DNA from: Exiguobacterium chiriqhucha RW-2
GTDB taxonomy: Bacteria; Bacillota; Bacilli; Exiguobacteriales; Exiguobacteriaceae
Reading direction: 5' to 3'
Length of the DNA: 64,000 bases
Assembly (NCBI RefSeq): GCF_000416965.1
Contig: NZ_ATCL01000020.1
Location: 372,001-436,000, forward strand
In this document: positions 36,494 to 46,720 of the stretch, piece after piece
How positions within the stretch are numbered: the first letter of the stretch is position 1
Layout: the number at the start of each line of letters is the position of its first letter
Position numbers and translations under genes: made by a program
Notes under the pieces: generated by a model
What the model was told of the DNA's origin: nothing
What the model saw: only the letters and a program-made list of their open reading frames with translations
Database searches by the model: none

Positions 36494-39400
36494 GTGGAAG
36501 CTAATCAAAAAATGCAATTGCTCTTGGGTGACCTCGGCATCACGACCGAAACGGATCAATTCGACGGAGCGGAGCTGTCACGACTCGTCGTCAACAAGCA
36601 ACGCCGGACATGGACGTTTTATTTCCAATTGCAACACGTGTTGCCGTATGAGGTGTATCAACTATTCATGAGCCGGCTCGAGAGTCGCTATGCGACGTTC
36701 GCGGACGAGGTGTACGCTCGGTTCACGACGACGTCAGGTGGGGGCGAACAGGACTATATCGACTATTGGCCCCGAATCGTCAGTGAATTGAGCCAAGTGT
36801 CAGGCGCGATGCGCAGTTATTTCGCATCGGTCGCACCGCGCTTCGAGCAGAACAAATTGCTCATCCCGGTGCGCTCGGCCCCTGAGGCGAACTATGTCGA
36901 TAAAGAGTTATGCCAAGAAGTCCAGGCGCTCTACAGCGCCTATGGCTTTATGAAAAAACCATGCCAAGCGTTGTTCTCAGAAAATGAAGAAGCGAACCAA
37001 GCGTTGCGCGAACAAGTCGTCCAAGAAGATTTGGAACAGGCGAAGCTCGCACTCGCGGCGCAGTTCGCCAAGTCGACCGAGACGAACGATGAGCCGGTCA
37101 CTGAAGTGCGGATGGGCGCCTTGATTAAAGACGAGATTGTCCCAATCAAGACGATTATCGAAGAAGAACGACGCGTCGCCATCCGTGGCCTCGTCTTCTC
37201 GGCCGAACGGAAAGAATTGAAGAGCGGGAAGAAACTGTTCACGTTCAAGATGACGGACTATACCGATTCACTCATCGTCAAAGTGTTCGCGCGCGATGAC
37301 GACGATGACCGTATGCTCAGTGCCGTCAAAAAAGGCATGTGGATTCAAGCAGCCGGTCGTGTCGAGGATGACAGCTTCATGCGCGAACTGTGCATGATGG
37401 CGTCACAACTGCAAGAAGTGAAAGTCGAACCGGTCCGGGACGAATGGGCCGGTGAAAAGCGGGTCGAACTGCACGCGCACACGCAGATGAGCCAGATGGA
37501 CGCGGTCACAAACGTATCGGCACTCGTCGCACGAGCGGCGAAATGGGGCCACCGTGCCATCGCCATCACGGACCATGCCGGAGTCCAGTCGTTCCCAGAA
37601 GCCTATTACGCCGGGAAAAAGAATGACATTAAAGTGCTGTTCGGGGTCGAGGCGAACGTCGTCAATGACGGCGTACCCGTCGCCTATCATCCGACCGACG
37701 TCCCGCTCGACGATGCGACGTACGTCGTCTTCGACGTCGAGACGACGGGGCTTTCGGCCGTCTACAATAAAATCATCGAGCTCGCGGGTGTCAAAATCAA
37801 GGACGGAGAGATTATCGACCGCTTCGAGGCGTTCGCCGATCCGAAGCATCCGCTCTCGGCCACGACGATTGAACTGACGGGTATCACCGATGACATGGTC
37901 CATGGCCAGCCCGATCCGGAAGTCATCGCCAAGCAGTTCGTCGATTGGTGCGGGGACGGCATTCTCGTCGCCCATAACGCATCGTTCGATATGGGCTTCC
38001 TTGAAGCGACGCTCCGGAGCGGTGGACACGAGCCGGATGACTATCCGGTCATCGACACGCTCGAGCTCGCCCGGACGATTTTACCGACGCTCAAGAACCA
38101 CCGTCTCAACACGCTCGCGAAGCGATTCGATATCGAGTTGACGCAACATCACCGCGCCATCTATGATGCCGAGGCGACGGCGTATTTGCTCATGAAGCTG
38201 CTCGAACTCGCCAAACAGATGTTTGAGATGGAAACGCATCGCTCGCTGAACGCGAAAGTCGGGAGCGACGTCTCGAAGATTCGTCCGTTCCATGCGACGA
38301 TTTATGCGAAAACGAAAAAACCGGGACTCCGGAACTTATACGAACTGATTTCCTTGTCGCACATCGACTACTTGTTCCGCATGGCACGCATGCCTCGCTC
38401 GGAGATTATCAAGCGTCGTGAGGGCCTCTTGATCGGTTCGGCGTGCGACAATGGCGAGATTTTCGATGCTGCCCTGAACAAATCGGACGAAGAGCTTGAG
38501 AAGATGATGGCGTTTTACGATTTCATCGAGATTCATCCGCCGGCGCTCTATATGCATCTCATCGATAAAGAAATTGTCGCCAACGAACTTGAGTTGCGTG
38601 AAATCATCAAACGGATCATTCGCGTCGCAGGTCAGGCCGGACTGCCGGTCTGTGCGACCGGCAACGTCCACTATCTCGACCGGACGGACCGTTCGTATCG
38701 GGAGATTTTGATTCGGACGCAAGGTGGCGCCAACTTCATCAACACGCGGAAAGAACTCCCGCATGCCCATTTACGCACGACGAAAGAGATGATGGAAGAC
38801 TTCAAATTCCTCGGGGACGAGCTCGCCCGCGAGATCGTCATCACGAACCCGAACGCGATTGCCGATCAAATCGAGTCGATTCAAATCATCCCGGACGACT
38901 TGTATACGCCGAAGATTGAAGGGGCCGACGATGAAGTCCGGAATATGAGTTATGATATGGCCCGCTCGATTTATGGAGAACAACTGCCTGAAATCGTCGA
39001 AGCTCGGCTCGAGAAAGAGTTGAAGTCGATTATCGGTCACGGGTTTGCGGTCATTTATTTAATCTCGCATAAACTCGTGAAGAAATCGCTCGATGACGGC
39101 TATCTCGTTGGGTCACGTGGTTCGGTTGGATCGAGTTTCGTTGCGACGATGACCGAAATCACCGAAGTCAATCCGCTGCCACCGCATTACGTCTGTCCGA
39201 AGTGTCAACATTCCCACTTCTTCGACGACGGATCGGTCGGGTCCGGGTATGACCTTCCCGACAAGCAATGTCCGGAGTGTGGGACTTGGTATACGAAGGA
39301 CGGGCACGATATCCCGTTCGAGACGTTCCTTGGTTTCAAAGGGGACAAAGTACCGGATATCGATTTGAACTTCTCGGGTGAATATCAACCACACGCCCAC

Positions 39401-40786
39401 GCTTACACGAAAGTGTTGTTCGGTGAAGAGTATGTGTATCGTGCCGGTACAATTGGGACGATTGCCGATAAGACGGCGTACGGATACGTGAAAGGCTATG
39501 CGACCGAGAACGATAAGATTTATCGGAATGCCGAGGTCGACCGGCTCGTCTCGGGTGTCACCGGCGTCAAACGGACGTCCGGGCAACACCCGGGGGGGAT
39601 TATCGTCGTCCCAGATTATATGGACATCGCCGAAATTTCGCCGATCCAATATCCGGCCGATGATAAGTCGTCCGAATGGAAGACGACCCACTTCGACTTC
39701 CACTCGATTCACGACAACTTGCTCAAACTCGATATTCTCGGTCACGATGATCCGACCGCCATCCGGATGCTCCAAGACTTGTCCGGTATCGATCCGAAGA
39801 CGATTCCGACGGACGATCCGACGGTCATGAAAATCTTTTCGTCGCCGGAAGTACTCGGTGTCACGCCGGAACAAATCGAATCGAAGACGGGTACGCTAGG
39901 GATTCCAGAGTTCGGGACGAAGTTCGTCCGGCAGATGCTCGAAGAGACGAAACCGTCGACGTTCTCCGAACTCGTTCAAATTTCGGGACTGTCTCACGGG
40001 ACAGATGTCTGGATTGGGAACGCGAACGAACTCATCTATAACGGGACGTGTGAATTGAAAGACGTCATCGGGTGTCGTGATGACATCATGGTCTACTTGA
40101 TTTATGCGGGCCTCGAACCGTCATTTGCCTTCAAAATCATGGAGTCGGTACGGAAAGGGAAAGGCTTGTCGGAAGACATGGAGACGGAGATGCGGGCCAA
40201 CGATGTTCCGGAATGGTACATCTCGTCTTGTAAGAAGATCAAGTATATGTTCCCGAAAGCGCACGCCACGGCGTACGTGCTCATGGCCGTCCGGATTGCC
40301 TACTTCAAAGTGCATCATCCGATTCTGTATTACGCGACGTACTTCACGGTCCGGGCCGGCGACTTCGATTTGTCGGCGATGATCAAAGGGTCACAGGCCG
40401 TGCGTAAAGCGATGTCGGATATCCGTGAAAAAGGATTTGAAGCCACGGCGAAAGACAAAGGCCTCCACACCGTGCTCGAGCTCGCACTCGAGATGTTAGA
40501 GCGCGGCATGAAGTTCCAGAACATCGATTTGTACCGTTCGAGCGCGACCGAGTTCTTGATTGAAGGGAACACGCTCATCCCGCCGTTCAATGCCGTCGAT
40601 GGTCTCGGTACGAACGCGGCGAAAGCGATTGTCGATGCACGTGCCGAAGGACAGTTTTTATCGAAAGAAGACTTGCGCAAACGGGCCAAGTTGTCGAAGA
40701 CAATCGTCGAGACGCTCGATACGATGAAATGTCTCGAAGGCCTCCCGGATGAGAACCAACTCTCGTTCTTTGATTTTGGGGTGTAA
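36494..40786 (+). CDS. polC: DNA polymerase III PolC (Gram-positive replicative polymerase)
   Basis: Main replicative polymerase of low-GC Gram-positives, with its own proofreading exonuclease. The 1430 residues start at GTG 36494 after gggggg; the longer frame from 36422 begins in the preceding terminator. There is an OB-fold region (about 210-300) and a PHP domain starting VELHAHTQMSQMDAVTNVSA (H327). The DEDDh exonuclease is inserted with FDVETTGLS (about 412), HNASFDMGF and HRAIYDAEATAYL. Four cysteines of a zinc module occur in CPKC and CPEC (about 900-930). The polymerase core carries PDIDLNFSGEYQ (about 954). Confidence 0.97.
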   Translation: MEANQKMQLLLGDLGITTETDQFDGAELSRLVVNKQRRTWTFYFQLQHVLPYEVYQLFMSRLESRYATFADEVYARFTTTSGGGEQDYIDYWPRIVSELSQVSGAMRSYFASVAPRFEQNKLLIPVRSAPEANYVDKELCQEVQALYSAYGFMKKPCQALFSENEEANQALREQVVQEDLEQAKLALAAQFAKSTETNDEPVTEVRMGALIKDEIVPIKTIIEEERRVAIRGLVFSAERKELKSGKKLFTFKMTDYTDSLIVKVFARDDDDDRMLSAVKKGMWIQAAGRVEDDSFMRELCMMASQLQEVKVEPVRDEWAGEKRVELHAHTQMSQMDAVTNVSALVARAAKWGHRAIAITDHAGVQSFPEAYYAGKKNDIKVLFGVEANVVNDGVPVAYHPTDVPLDDATYVVFDVETTGLSAVYNKIIELAGVKIKDGEIIDRFEAFADPKHPLSATTIELTGITDDMVHGQPDPEVIAKQFVDWCGDGILVAHNASFDMGFLEATLRSGGHEPDDYPVIDTLELARTILPTLKNHRLNTLAKRFDIELTQHHRAIYDAEATAYLLMKLLELAKQMFEMETHRSLNAKVGSDVSKIRPFHATIYAKTKKPGLRNLYELISLSHIDYLFRMARMPRSEIIKRREGLLIGSACDNGEIFDAALNKSDEELEKMMAFYDFIEIHPPALYMHLIDKEIVANELELREIIKRIIRVAGQAGLPVCATGNVHYLDRTDRSYREILIRTQGGANFINTRKELPHAHLRTTKEMMEDFKFLGDELAREIVITNPNAIADQIESIQIIPDDLYTPKIEGADDEVRNMSYDMARSIYGEQLPEIVEARLEKELKSIIGHGFAVIYLISHKLVKKSLDDGYLVGSRGSVGSSFVATMTEITEVNPLPPHYVCPKCQHSHFFDDGSVGSGYDLPDKQCPECGTWYTKDGHDIPFETFLGFKGDKVPDIDLNFSGEYQPHAHAYTKVLFGEEYVYRAGTIGTIADKTAYGYVKGYATENDKIYRNAEVDRLVSGVTGVKRTSGQHPGGIIVVPDYMDIAEISPIQYPADDKSSEWKTTHFDFHSIHDNLLKLDILGHDDPTAIRMLQDLSGIDPKTIPTDDPTVMKIFSSPEVLGVTPEQIESKTGTLGIPEFGTKFVRQMLEETKPSTFSELVQISGLSHGTDVWIGNANELIYNGTCELKDVIGCRDDIMVYLIYAGLEPSFAFKIMESVRKGKGLSEDMETEMRANDVPEWYISSCKKIKYMFPKAHATAYVLMAVRIAYFKVHHPILYYATYFTVRAGDFDLSAMIKGSQAVRKAMSDIREKGFEATAKDKGLHTVLELALEMLERGMKFQNIDLYRSSATEFLIEGNTLIPPFNAVDGLGTNAAKAIVDARAEGQFLSKEDLRKRAKLSKTIVETLDTMKCLEGLPDENQLSFFDFGV

Positions 40787-40787
40787 G

Positions 40788-40817
40788 TTGCGAAAAACCG
40801 GGAAAATATGATATATT
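40788..40817 (+). promoter_or_regulatory. Promoter of the rimP-nusA-infB operon
   Basis: The -35 ttgcga (40788-40793) and the -10 tatatt (40812-40817) are 18 bases apart, with a TGn extension (tga) just before the -10. It begins two bases after the polC stop. Transcription would start near 40824. Confidence 0.75.
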
Positions 40818-40846
40818 GGTATCGAACAATGTTGGATACTACGACG

Positions 40847-40874
40847 GAAAGGAGTAGGGAACCCTACTCCTTTC
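40847..40874 (+). terminator. Leader hairpin/attenuator upstream of rimP
   Basis: A 13-bp perfect inverted repeat (40847-40859 with 40862-40874) sits between the promoter above and rimP, followed by ttcttgtatg rather than a clean T run. It may end polC transcripts and act as an attenuator for the nusA operon. NusA itself affects termination at such hairpins, so feedback is possible but inferred. Confidence 0.65.
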
Positions 40875-40905
40875 TTGTATGTAAAAGCCAGAAGGAGGGA
40901 TGAGA

Positions 40906-41376
40906 GTGTCCAAAATAACAGAAGTCGTCGAAGCGATCGCGTTGCCGATCGTGGAGCGTGAGAACATGGAATTGGTCGATGTCGAATTCGTGAAAGAAGG
41001 GCCAGACTGGTTCTTGCGCGTCTATATCGACAAGCCGGGGGGCGTCGATTTAGATGATTGCGTCAACATCAACGAACAACTCTCGGAAAAACTAAACGAT
41101 AGCGATCCGATCGAACAAGCCTATTATCTTGACGTCTCGAGTCCCGGTGCCGAACGACCGCTGAAGAAGCCGACCGACTTTGAACGCGCGATTGGAAAGA
41201 ACGTCTATATCAAGACGTTTGCCCCGATTGAAGGTGCCAAAGAGTTCGAAGGGATTTTGACGGAATATGACGGCGAGACCGCCATCGTCGAGACACGCAT
41301 CAAGACAAGAAAAAAAGCGATATCGCTACCGGTAGACAAAATTGCACAAGCCCGCCTAGCGGTCACGTTTAGTTAA
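40906..41376 (+). CDS. rimP: Ribosome maturation factor RimP
   Basis: Needed for 30S maturation. It is 156 residues from GTG 40906; ATG 40900 is in frame but abuts the ribosome-binding site gaaggaggg. It shows the N-terminal domain ending in CVNINEQLSEKLNDSDPIEQ and YYLDVSSPGAERPLKKPTDF, and the C-terminal SH3-like domain (KEFEGILTEYDGETAIVETR). It is first in the conserved rimP-nusA-ylxR-ylxQ-infB cluster. Confidence 0.95.
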   Translation: MSKITEVVEAIALPIVERENMELVDVEFVKEGPDWFLRVYIDKPGGVDLDDCVNINEQLSEKLNDSDPIEQAYYLDVSSPGAERPLKKPTDFERAIGKNVYIKTFAPIEGAKEFEGILTEYDGETAIVETRIKTRKKAISLPVDKIAQARLAVTFS

Positions 41377-41388
41377 GGAGAGGTAAAG

Positions 41389-42555
41389 ATGGGGCCACAA
41401 TTACTCACAACAATCGAACAGATTGCTAACGAAAAAGGAATCGAGAAGGAGATTATCATCGATGCACTTGAGCAGGCGCTCATTTCGGCATACCGCCGAA
41501 ACGTCGCCAACCCGAATGAAAACGTAAAAGTTGAATTCGACCAAGTGACCGGTGATATTCGTGTCTTCGCACTTCTCGAAGTCGTTGAACGTCTCTCGCA
41601 TCCCGAGCAACAATTGTCGCTCGAAGAAGCGCATGAGATTGACCCGAACTATGAGTTAGGGGACTTCCATAAAGAAGAAGTCACACCGAGCGACTTCGGT
41701 CGCGTCGCGGCGATGACAGCCAAACAAGTCGTCACGCAAAAGATGCGGGAAGCCGAGCGCGAGCGCATCTATAACCACTTCGTCGATAAAGAAGACGAGA
41801 TCATGACGGGGATTGTGGAACGGTTCGACCCACGCAACTTGTATATCGGTCTTGAAAACAATATCGAAGCGGTGCTCACACCGAACGAGCAGATGCCAAA
41901 TGAATCGTACCAGATTCATGACCGCATCAAGGTGTATGTCACAAAAGTCGATTCGACGACGAAAGGGTCTGGCGCAGCCATTCAAGTCTCGCGGACGCAT
42001 CCAGGTCTGTTGCGTCGTCTGTTCGAGCTCGAAGTGCCAGAAATCGCGAGCGGAACGGTCGACGTCATGTCGGTCTCACGCGAAGCGGGTGATCGCTCGA
42101 AGATTGCTGTTCATTCAGACATCGTCGATCCAGTCGGCGCTTGTGTCGGTCCGAAAGGGCAACGTGTCCAAACAATCGTCGATGAGCTCAACGGTGAGAA
42201 AATCGATATCGTTCGTTGGTCGAACGACCCGAAAGAGTTCGTGAAAAACGCACTCAGCCCGGCTCAAGTCGTTGACGTGTACGTCAATGAACCGAATAAA
42301 TCGACGACGGTCGTCGTGCCAGACTATCAATTGTCACTCGCCATCGGGAAACGCGGTCAAAACGCCCGTCTTGCCGCTAAGTTGACGGGATGGAAAATTG
42401 ATATTAAGAGTGAGACCGATGCAGAAGGCATGGACTTGTATGATACGTACGCCGAAAAAGTTGAACCGGAGCCAGAAATTGTTCACAATAAAGTGGAACA
42501 GACTGACTCGGTTGACGTCGCCCTCGAGCCGACAACGGTGAAAGAAGAGGAATGA
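41389..42555 (+). CDS. nusA: Transcription termination/antitermination factor NusA
   Basis: Binds RNA polymerase and modulates pausing, termination and antitermination. The 388 residues comprise the polymerase-binding N-terminal domain (KGIEKEIIIDALEQALISAY), an S1 domain (about 135-200, VERFDPRNLYIGLENNIEAV) and KH1/KH2 (VGACVGPKGQRVQTIVDELN, LSLAIGKRGQNARLAAKLTG). A short acidic tail ends the protein. It lacks the C-terminal acidic repeats of proteobacterial NusA, as is normal for Bacillota. The stop overlaps the ylxR ATG. Confidence 0.97.
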   Translation: MGPQLLTTIEQIANEKGIEKEIIIDALEQALISAYRRNVANPNENVKVEFDQVTGDIRVFALLEVVERLSHPEQQLSLEEAHEIDPNYELGDFHKEEVTPSDFGRVAAMTAKQVVTQKMREAERERIYNHFVDKEDEIMTGIVERFDPRNLYIGLENNIEAVLTPNEQMPNESYQIHDRIKVYVTKVDSTTKGSGAAIQVSRTHPGLLRRLFELEVPEIASGTVDVMSVSREAGDRSKIAVHSDIVDPVGACVGPKGQRVQTIVDELNGEKIDIVRWSNDPKEFVKNALSPAQVVDVYVNEPNKSTTVVVPDYQLSLAIGKRGQNARLAAKLTGWKIDIKSETDAEGMDLYDTYAEKVEPEPEIVHNKVEQTDSVDVALEPTTVKEEE

Positions 42556-42557
42556 CC

Positions 42558-42830
42558 ATGAAGCAAAAGAAACTTCCTTTGCGCAAATGTGTGGTCACGC
42601 AAGAAATGTTACCGAAACAAGCGTTGATTCGTGTCGTTCGGACGCCGGAAGGTGACGTCGTCATCGATACGTCCGGTAAATTGAACGGACGTGGAGCGTA
42701 TTTGTCGAAAGATGCGGATGTGATTCGTTTAGCAGAGAAAAAACGGACACTCGATCATCATTTAAAAGTCAAGACGAGTGACGCGCTTTATGAGCAGCTG
42801 CTTCAAGCTGTCACAGGAGCCGAATCATGA
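42558..42830 (+). CDS. ylxR: YlxR/RnpM RNA-binding protein
   Basis: A 90-residue DUF448-family protein with [20 protein letters not shown] and the RNA-binding loop [11 protein letters not shown]. YlxR has been described as a modulator that binds RNase P RNA (RnpM). That role here is inferred from family. ATG 42558 is preferred over 42552, since gaagagga is better spaced for it. The stop overlaps the next gene by four bases. Confidence 0.92.
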   Translation: MKQKKLPLRKCVVTQEMLPKQALIRVVRTPEGDVVIDTSGKLNGRGAYLSKDADVIRLAEKKRTLDHHLKVKTSDALYEQLLQAVTGAES

Positions 42831-43123
42831 GTCAGTGGGAATCATTGTTAGGCCTTGCCGCACGTGCGAGGAAAGTAACGATGGGAGAAGAGTTTGTGTT
42901 GAAGGATGTGCGAGCTGGCCGAGCCAAGCTTGTCATCCTTGCCGGAGATGCAGGAGCGTCTACGAGAAAACGGGTTACCGACAAGTGTACATCGTATGGT
43001 GTTCCATTGATTGAAGTGAGCGACCGATATACGATCGGGGCTGCTTTAGGTAAAGACATGCGAGTCGTCGTGTCTGTGACAGAATCCGGATTTGCGAACA
43101 AGCTTAAGCAACTTCTCTCTTAA
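42827..43123 (+). CDS. ylxQ: YlxQ, L7Ae-family RNA-binding protein
   Basis: A 98-residue L7Ae/L30e/S12e/Gadd45-family protein with [40 protein letters not shown] and [20 protein letters not shown]. Such proteins bind K-turn RNA. Its place between ylxR and infB is conserved in bacilli. The function in the cell is not established. It is coupled to ylxR by an ATGA overlap. Confidence 0.92.
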   Translation: MSQWESLLGLAARARKVTMGEEFVLKDVRAGRAKLVILAGDAGASTRKRVTDKCTSYGVPLIEVSDRYTIGAALGKDMRVVVSVTESGFANKLKQLLS

Positions 43124-43144
43124 CTATTAACGGAGGTGGATGCT

Positions 43145-45379
43145 TTGGGAAAACGCGTCTATGAATTTGCAAAAGAACAGAATGTAACAAGTAAACAAGT
43201 CATTACTCAGCTCGAGAAAATGAACAAGCCAGTGAAAAACCACATGGCTGTCTTAGATGAGGAGTCGGTCAAGCAACTCGACCGTGTCTTCAATCCTGAG
43301 AAATACCGTTCGGCTGACAAGCAAGAAAAGCCAGCTGCAACGAAACCAGCTGAAACGAAGTCTGCCGAGTCAAAACCGGCTGACGCGAAACCTGCTGCCA
43401 AGCAAGAAGCACCGAAAGCACGCCCACAAGCGTCTGGCGGTCAAAGCAACCAAGCGGGCAACCGTGGTGGCAACCGTTTCGGCAACAACCGCAACGACAA
43501 CCGCAACAAAAAGCGCGGTGGTAAATTCAAAGGCAAGCCTGCGAAAGCAGCCGTGCCATTAGAAGCGGATCCAAATTCGAAAACGAGTCAGCGTAAAGCA
43601 GCTCGTTTAGCGCAAGAGTCTGAAATGGGCAACGTCATCAAGTACGATGATGTCCTCAGCGTATCGGACCTCGCTGCGAAGATGGATAAAAAGCCAAACG
43701 AGATCATCATGAAGTTGATGGGTCTTGGTGTCATGGCGACAATCAACCAAACACTTGATGACGAGACGATTGAGTTGCTTGCAACTGAATTCGGTTATGA
43801 AGTGGAGAAAGAAGTACTCATCGATGAGACGGACTTTGAAGAAGTAGAAATCGACTTCTCTGAGTATGAACTTGTTGAGCGTCCAGCTGTCGTCACAATC
43901 ATGGGTCACGTCGACCACGGTAAGACAACACTTCTTGACTCGATCCGCAACACGAAAGTCGTTGCTGGTGAAGCCGGCGGAATCACGCAGCACATCGGTG
44001 CTTATCAAGTTGAAGTCAACGATAAAAAGATCACGTTCCTCGATACACCAGGTCACGCCGCCTTTACGACGATGCGTGCTCGTGGAGCCGAAGTGACGGA
44101 TATCGCGATTATCGTTGTCGCAGCGGATGACGGCGTCATGCCACAGACAGAAGAAGCCATCTCACATGCGAAAGCGGCAAACGTGCCGATTATCGTCGCT
44201 GTGAACAAAATGGATAAAGAAGGCGCAAACCCTGACCGCGTCAAACAAGAATTGACAGAGTTCGGTCTTGTACCGGAAGAGTGGGGCGGCGAAACGATTT
44301 TCGTACCGATCTCAGCTTTGAAGGACGAAGGAATCGATGAGTTGCTCGAGATGATCTTGCTCGTTTCTGAAGTCGAAGAGTACAAGTCGACGCCTAAAAT
44401 GCCAGCTCGCGGTTCGGTCATCGAAGCGAAGCTCGACAAAGGCCGCGGTCCTGTCGCCACGCTTCTCGTTCAACACGGGACACTCCGGATCGGTGACTCA
44501 ATCGTCGTCGGTAGCACGTTCGGACGCGTCCGGGCCATGGTCAACGATATCGGTCGTCGTGTGAAAGAAGTGGGTCCATCGACACCAATCGAAATTACAG
44601 GATTGAACGATGTCCCACAAGCCGGGGACCAGTTCATCGTGTTTGAAGATGAGAAGAAAGCACGTGCAATCGGAGAAAAACGTTACCAACGTTACCTCGA
44701 ATCACAGCGTCGCGAATCGGCTAAAGTTAGTCTTGATGACTTGTTCAGCCGCATTCAAGAAGGCGAAGTCAAAGATTTGAACGTCATCATCAAAGCAGAC
44801 GTTCAAGGTTCGGCTGAAGCACTCGCTGGTTCACTCCGTAAAATCGACGTCGCAGGCGTTAAAATCAACATCGTCCACCAAGGTGTCGGTGCAATCACAG
44901 AAGGTGACGTCATTCTCGCTTCGGCGGCAAATGCGATCATCATCGGATTCAACGTTCGCCCAGATGGTAACGCCCGGTCGATGGCCGAGCAAGAGCATGT
45001 TGAAATGCGTCTGCACCGCATCATCTATAACGCAATCGACGAAATCGAAAGCGCGATGAAAGGGATGCTCGACCCTGAGTTCGTTGAAGAAATCACAGGA
45101 CAAGTTGAAGTCCGTGACGTCTTTAAAGTCTCGAAAGTCGGTACGATTGCCGGCTGTTACGTCACAGAAGGTAAAATCTCACGCGACGCCGGCGTCCGCA
45201 TCATCCGTAACGGGATTGTTGTGTACGAAGGAAAACTCGATACGCTTCGCCGTTTCAAAGACGACGTCAAAGAAGTCGCGACAGGTTACGAGTGTGGGAT
45301 TAAAGTAGAGAAGTTCGACGACATCAAAGTGGAGGACGTTATTGAAGCGTTCATCATGAAAGAAGTCGAACGTAAATAA
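43145..45379 (+). CDS. infB: Translation initiation factor IF-2
   Basis: GTPase that delivers initiator tRNA to the 30S subunit. The start is TTG 43145 after cggaggtgg (744 residues). A short N-terminal helical domain ([20 protein letters not shown]) is followed by a Lys/Ala/Pro and then Asn/Arg/Gly-rich disordered linker (about 60-140) and a second IF2_N-type domain ([20 protein letters not shown]). The G domain has GHVDHGKTT at about 254, DTPGHAAF and NKMDK, followed by domains 2 to 4 ending with the initiator-tRNA-binding barrel. Codon choice is closer to rpsB/tsf than to its neighbours. Confidence 0.97.
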   Translation: MGKRVYEFAKEQNVTSKQVITQLEKMNKPVKNHMAVLDEESVKQLDRVFNPEKYRSADKQEKPAATKPAETKSAESKPADAKPAAKQEAPKARPQASGGQSNQAGNRGGNRFGNNRNDNRNKKRGGKFKGKPAKAAVPLEADPNSKTSQRKAARLAQESEMGNVIKYDDVLSVSDLAAKMDKKPNEIIMKLMGLGVMATINQTLDDETIELLATEFGYEVEKEVLIDETDFEEVEIDFSEYELVERPAVVTIMGHVDHGKTTLLDSIRNTKVVAGEAGGITQHIGAYQVEVNDKKITFLDTPGHAAFTTMRARGAEVTDIAIIVVAADDGVMPQTEEAISHAKAANVPIIVAVNKMDKEGANPDRVKQELTEFGLVPEEWGGETIFVPISALKDEGIDELLEMILLVSEVEEYKSTPKMPARGSVIEAKLDKGRGPVATLLVQHGTLRIGDSIVVGSTFGRVRAMVNDIGRRVKEVGPSTPIEITGLNDVPQAGDQFIVFEDEKKARAIGEKRYQRYLESQRRESAKVSLDDLFSRIQEGEVKDLNVIIKADVQGSAEALAGSLRKIDVAGVKINIVHQGVGAITEGDVILASAANAIIIGFNVRPDGNARSMAEQEHVEMRLHRIIYNAIDEIESAMKGMLDPEFVEEITGQVEVRDVFKVSKVGTIAGCYVTEGKISRDAGVRIIRNGIVVYEGKLDTLRRFKDDVKEVATGYECGIKVEKFDDIKVEDVIEAFIMKEVERK

Positions 45380-45397
45380 AGCGAGGAGGGAACACGT

Positions 45398-45748
45398 ATG
45401 AACATTCGTGCCCAACGCGTCGCAGAGCAGATGCGTAAAGAGATTACAGATATCTTGCTCCGTGAAGTCAACGACCCACGTACGAAGAACGCTACAATCA
45501 CGAGCGTTGATGTGACGGGAGACTTGCAGCAAGCGACAGCCTACTACACGGTGCTCGGAGACGACGCCACGGTGAAGGCTGAAACGCAAGCTGGTCTTGA
45601 TAAGGCGAGCGCATTTATTCGCCGCGAGATCGGGAGCCGCATCCGTCTTCGGAAAACGCCAGAATTGTCGTTCGAATACGATTCATCGGTCGCATATGGT
45701 AGCCATATCGATTCATTGATTCGTGACTTAAATCGGAACGACCAATAA
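45398..45748 (+). CDS. rbfA: Ribosome-binding factor A
   Basis: Cold-shock-related 30S maturation factor. The 116-residue KH-like protein has [40 protein letters not shown] and [20 protein letters not shown]. The start follows gaggagggaacacgt. In B. subtilis ylxP lies between infB and rbfA; here the gap is only 18 bases, so ylxP is absent. Confidence 0.96.
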   Translation: MNIRAQRVAEQMRKEITDILLREVNDPRTKNATITSVDVTGDLQQATAYYTVLGDDATVKAETQAGLDKASAFIRREIGSRIRLRKTPELSFEYDSSVAYGSHIDSLIRDLNRNDQ

Positions 45749-45754
45749 ATTGAA

Positions 45755-45780
45755 GGGGGGACTCGCGTCTCCCCTTTTTT
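45755..45780 (+). terminator. Terminator/attenuator between rbfA and truB
   Basis: An 8-bp stem with one G-U pair (45755-45762 with 45767-45774) closes a tcgc tetraloop and is followed by six T. truB begins 16 bases later with no room for a promoter, so this hairpin probably lowers expression of truB-ribF relative to the genes upstream. Confidence 0.85.
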
Positions 45781-45796
45781 GATGGGAGGAATTCAG

Positions 45797-46705
45797 ATGG
45801 AACCAACTGGCGTATTGATTTTAGATAAAGACAGCGGCATGACGAGCCACGACTGTGTGTTCAAGCTCCGTAAATTGTTCCAAACGAAAAAAGTCGGACA
45901 TACCGGCACGCTGGACCCGGAAGTGACCGGTGTCCTACCGATTTGCCTCGGACGGGCGACAAAGCTGTCTCGTTTTCTGACCGATGAAGGCAAACGGTAC
46001 GCCGCCGAGATTACAATCGGAACAGCGACGATGACGGAGGACGCCCATGGCGAGGTCGTCGAGACGCGTGAAGTCGGTCCCGAGGCGTTCACCGCTGCGG
46101 ACATCGATCGTGTCCTTGAGAAGCTGACAGGAAAAATCGAGCAAATCCCGCCTTACTTCTCTGCTGTCAAAGTGAACGGTAAGAAATTGTACGAATACGC
46201 CCGAAAAGGTCAGACGGTGGACCGACCGCGCCGCATTGTCGAGATTCATCGCCTCGTCCGGACGAATGAGCCGGTCGTCGAAGACGGTGTCTGCCGTTTC
46301 CGTGTCGACGTCGAGTGTGGCAAAGGGACGTTCATCCGGACGCTCGCCGTTCAAATCGGGGAGCAGCTCGGCTATCCGGCCCATATGAGCGACTTGCGGC
46401 GGACCCGGTCTGGTTCGTTTGAGGAAACGGCCGCCGTCACGTTGCAGCAACTGGGCGACCTCGAGACGGTCGAGGAACGAATGAACCACCTCATCCCGCT
46501 CGAAGAGGTCATCAAACGTTGGCCGGCCATGACGATTCCAGCCAATCGAGAACGGTATATTCGAAACGGAGGTCGTTTGAACGACGTCTCGCTCGAATTT
46601 GAACTGTTTACTGTCTATAATGAAGAAGGAATTCCACTTGCCCTCTATCGACGGCTTGACGGAACAACAGACGCAACTGTCGAGGTCATGTTGACTATCG
46701 ACTAA
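45797..46705 (+). CDS. truB: tRNA pseudouridine-55 synthase TruB
   Basis: Forms pseudouridine 55 in the T-arm of tRNAs. The 302 residues start at ATG 45797 after gggagg; a frame from 45779 overlaps the terminator. The catalytic D40 is in KVGHTGTLDPEVTGVLPICL. Further motifs are IPPYFSAVKVNGKKLYEYAR and CGKGTFIRTLAVQIGEQLGY. The C-terminal region is a PUA-like domain. ribF follows. Confidence 0.96.
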   Translation: MEPTGVLILDKDSGMTSHDCVFKLRKLFQTKKVGHTGTLDPEVTGVLPICLGRATKLSRFLTDEGKRYAAEITIGTATMTEDAHGEVVETREVGPEAFTAADIDRVLEKLTGKIEQIPPYFSAVKVNGKKLYEYARKGQTVDRPRRIVEIHRLVRTNEPVVEDGVCRFRVDVECGKGTFIRTLAVQIGEQLGYPAHMSDLRRTRSGSFEETAAVTLQQLGDLETVEERMNHLIPLEEVIKRWPAMTIPANRERYIRNGGRLNDVSLEFELFTVYNEEGIPLALYRRLDGTTDATVEVMLTID

Positions 46706-46720
46706 AGGGGAGATTGAAGT

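Noticed and set aside
39113-39874. Minus-strand open frame (253 codons) opposite polC
   Set aside because: It is a shadow of the polymerase core, which is clearly coding on the plus strand.
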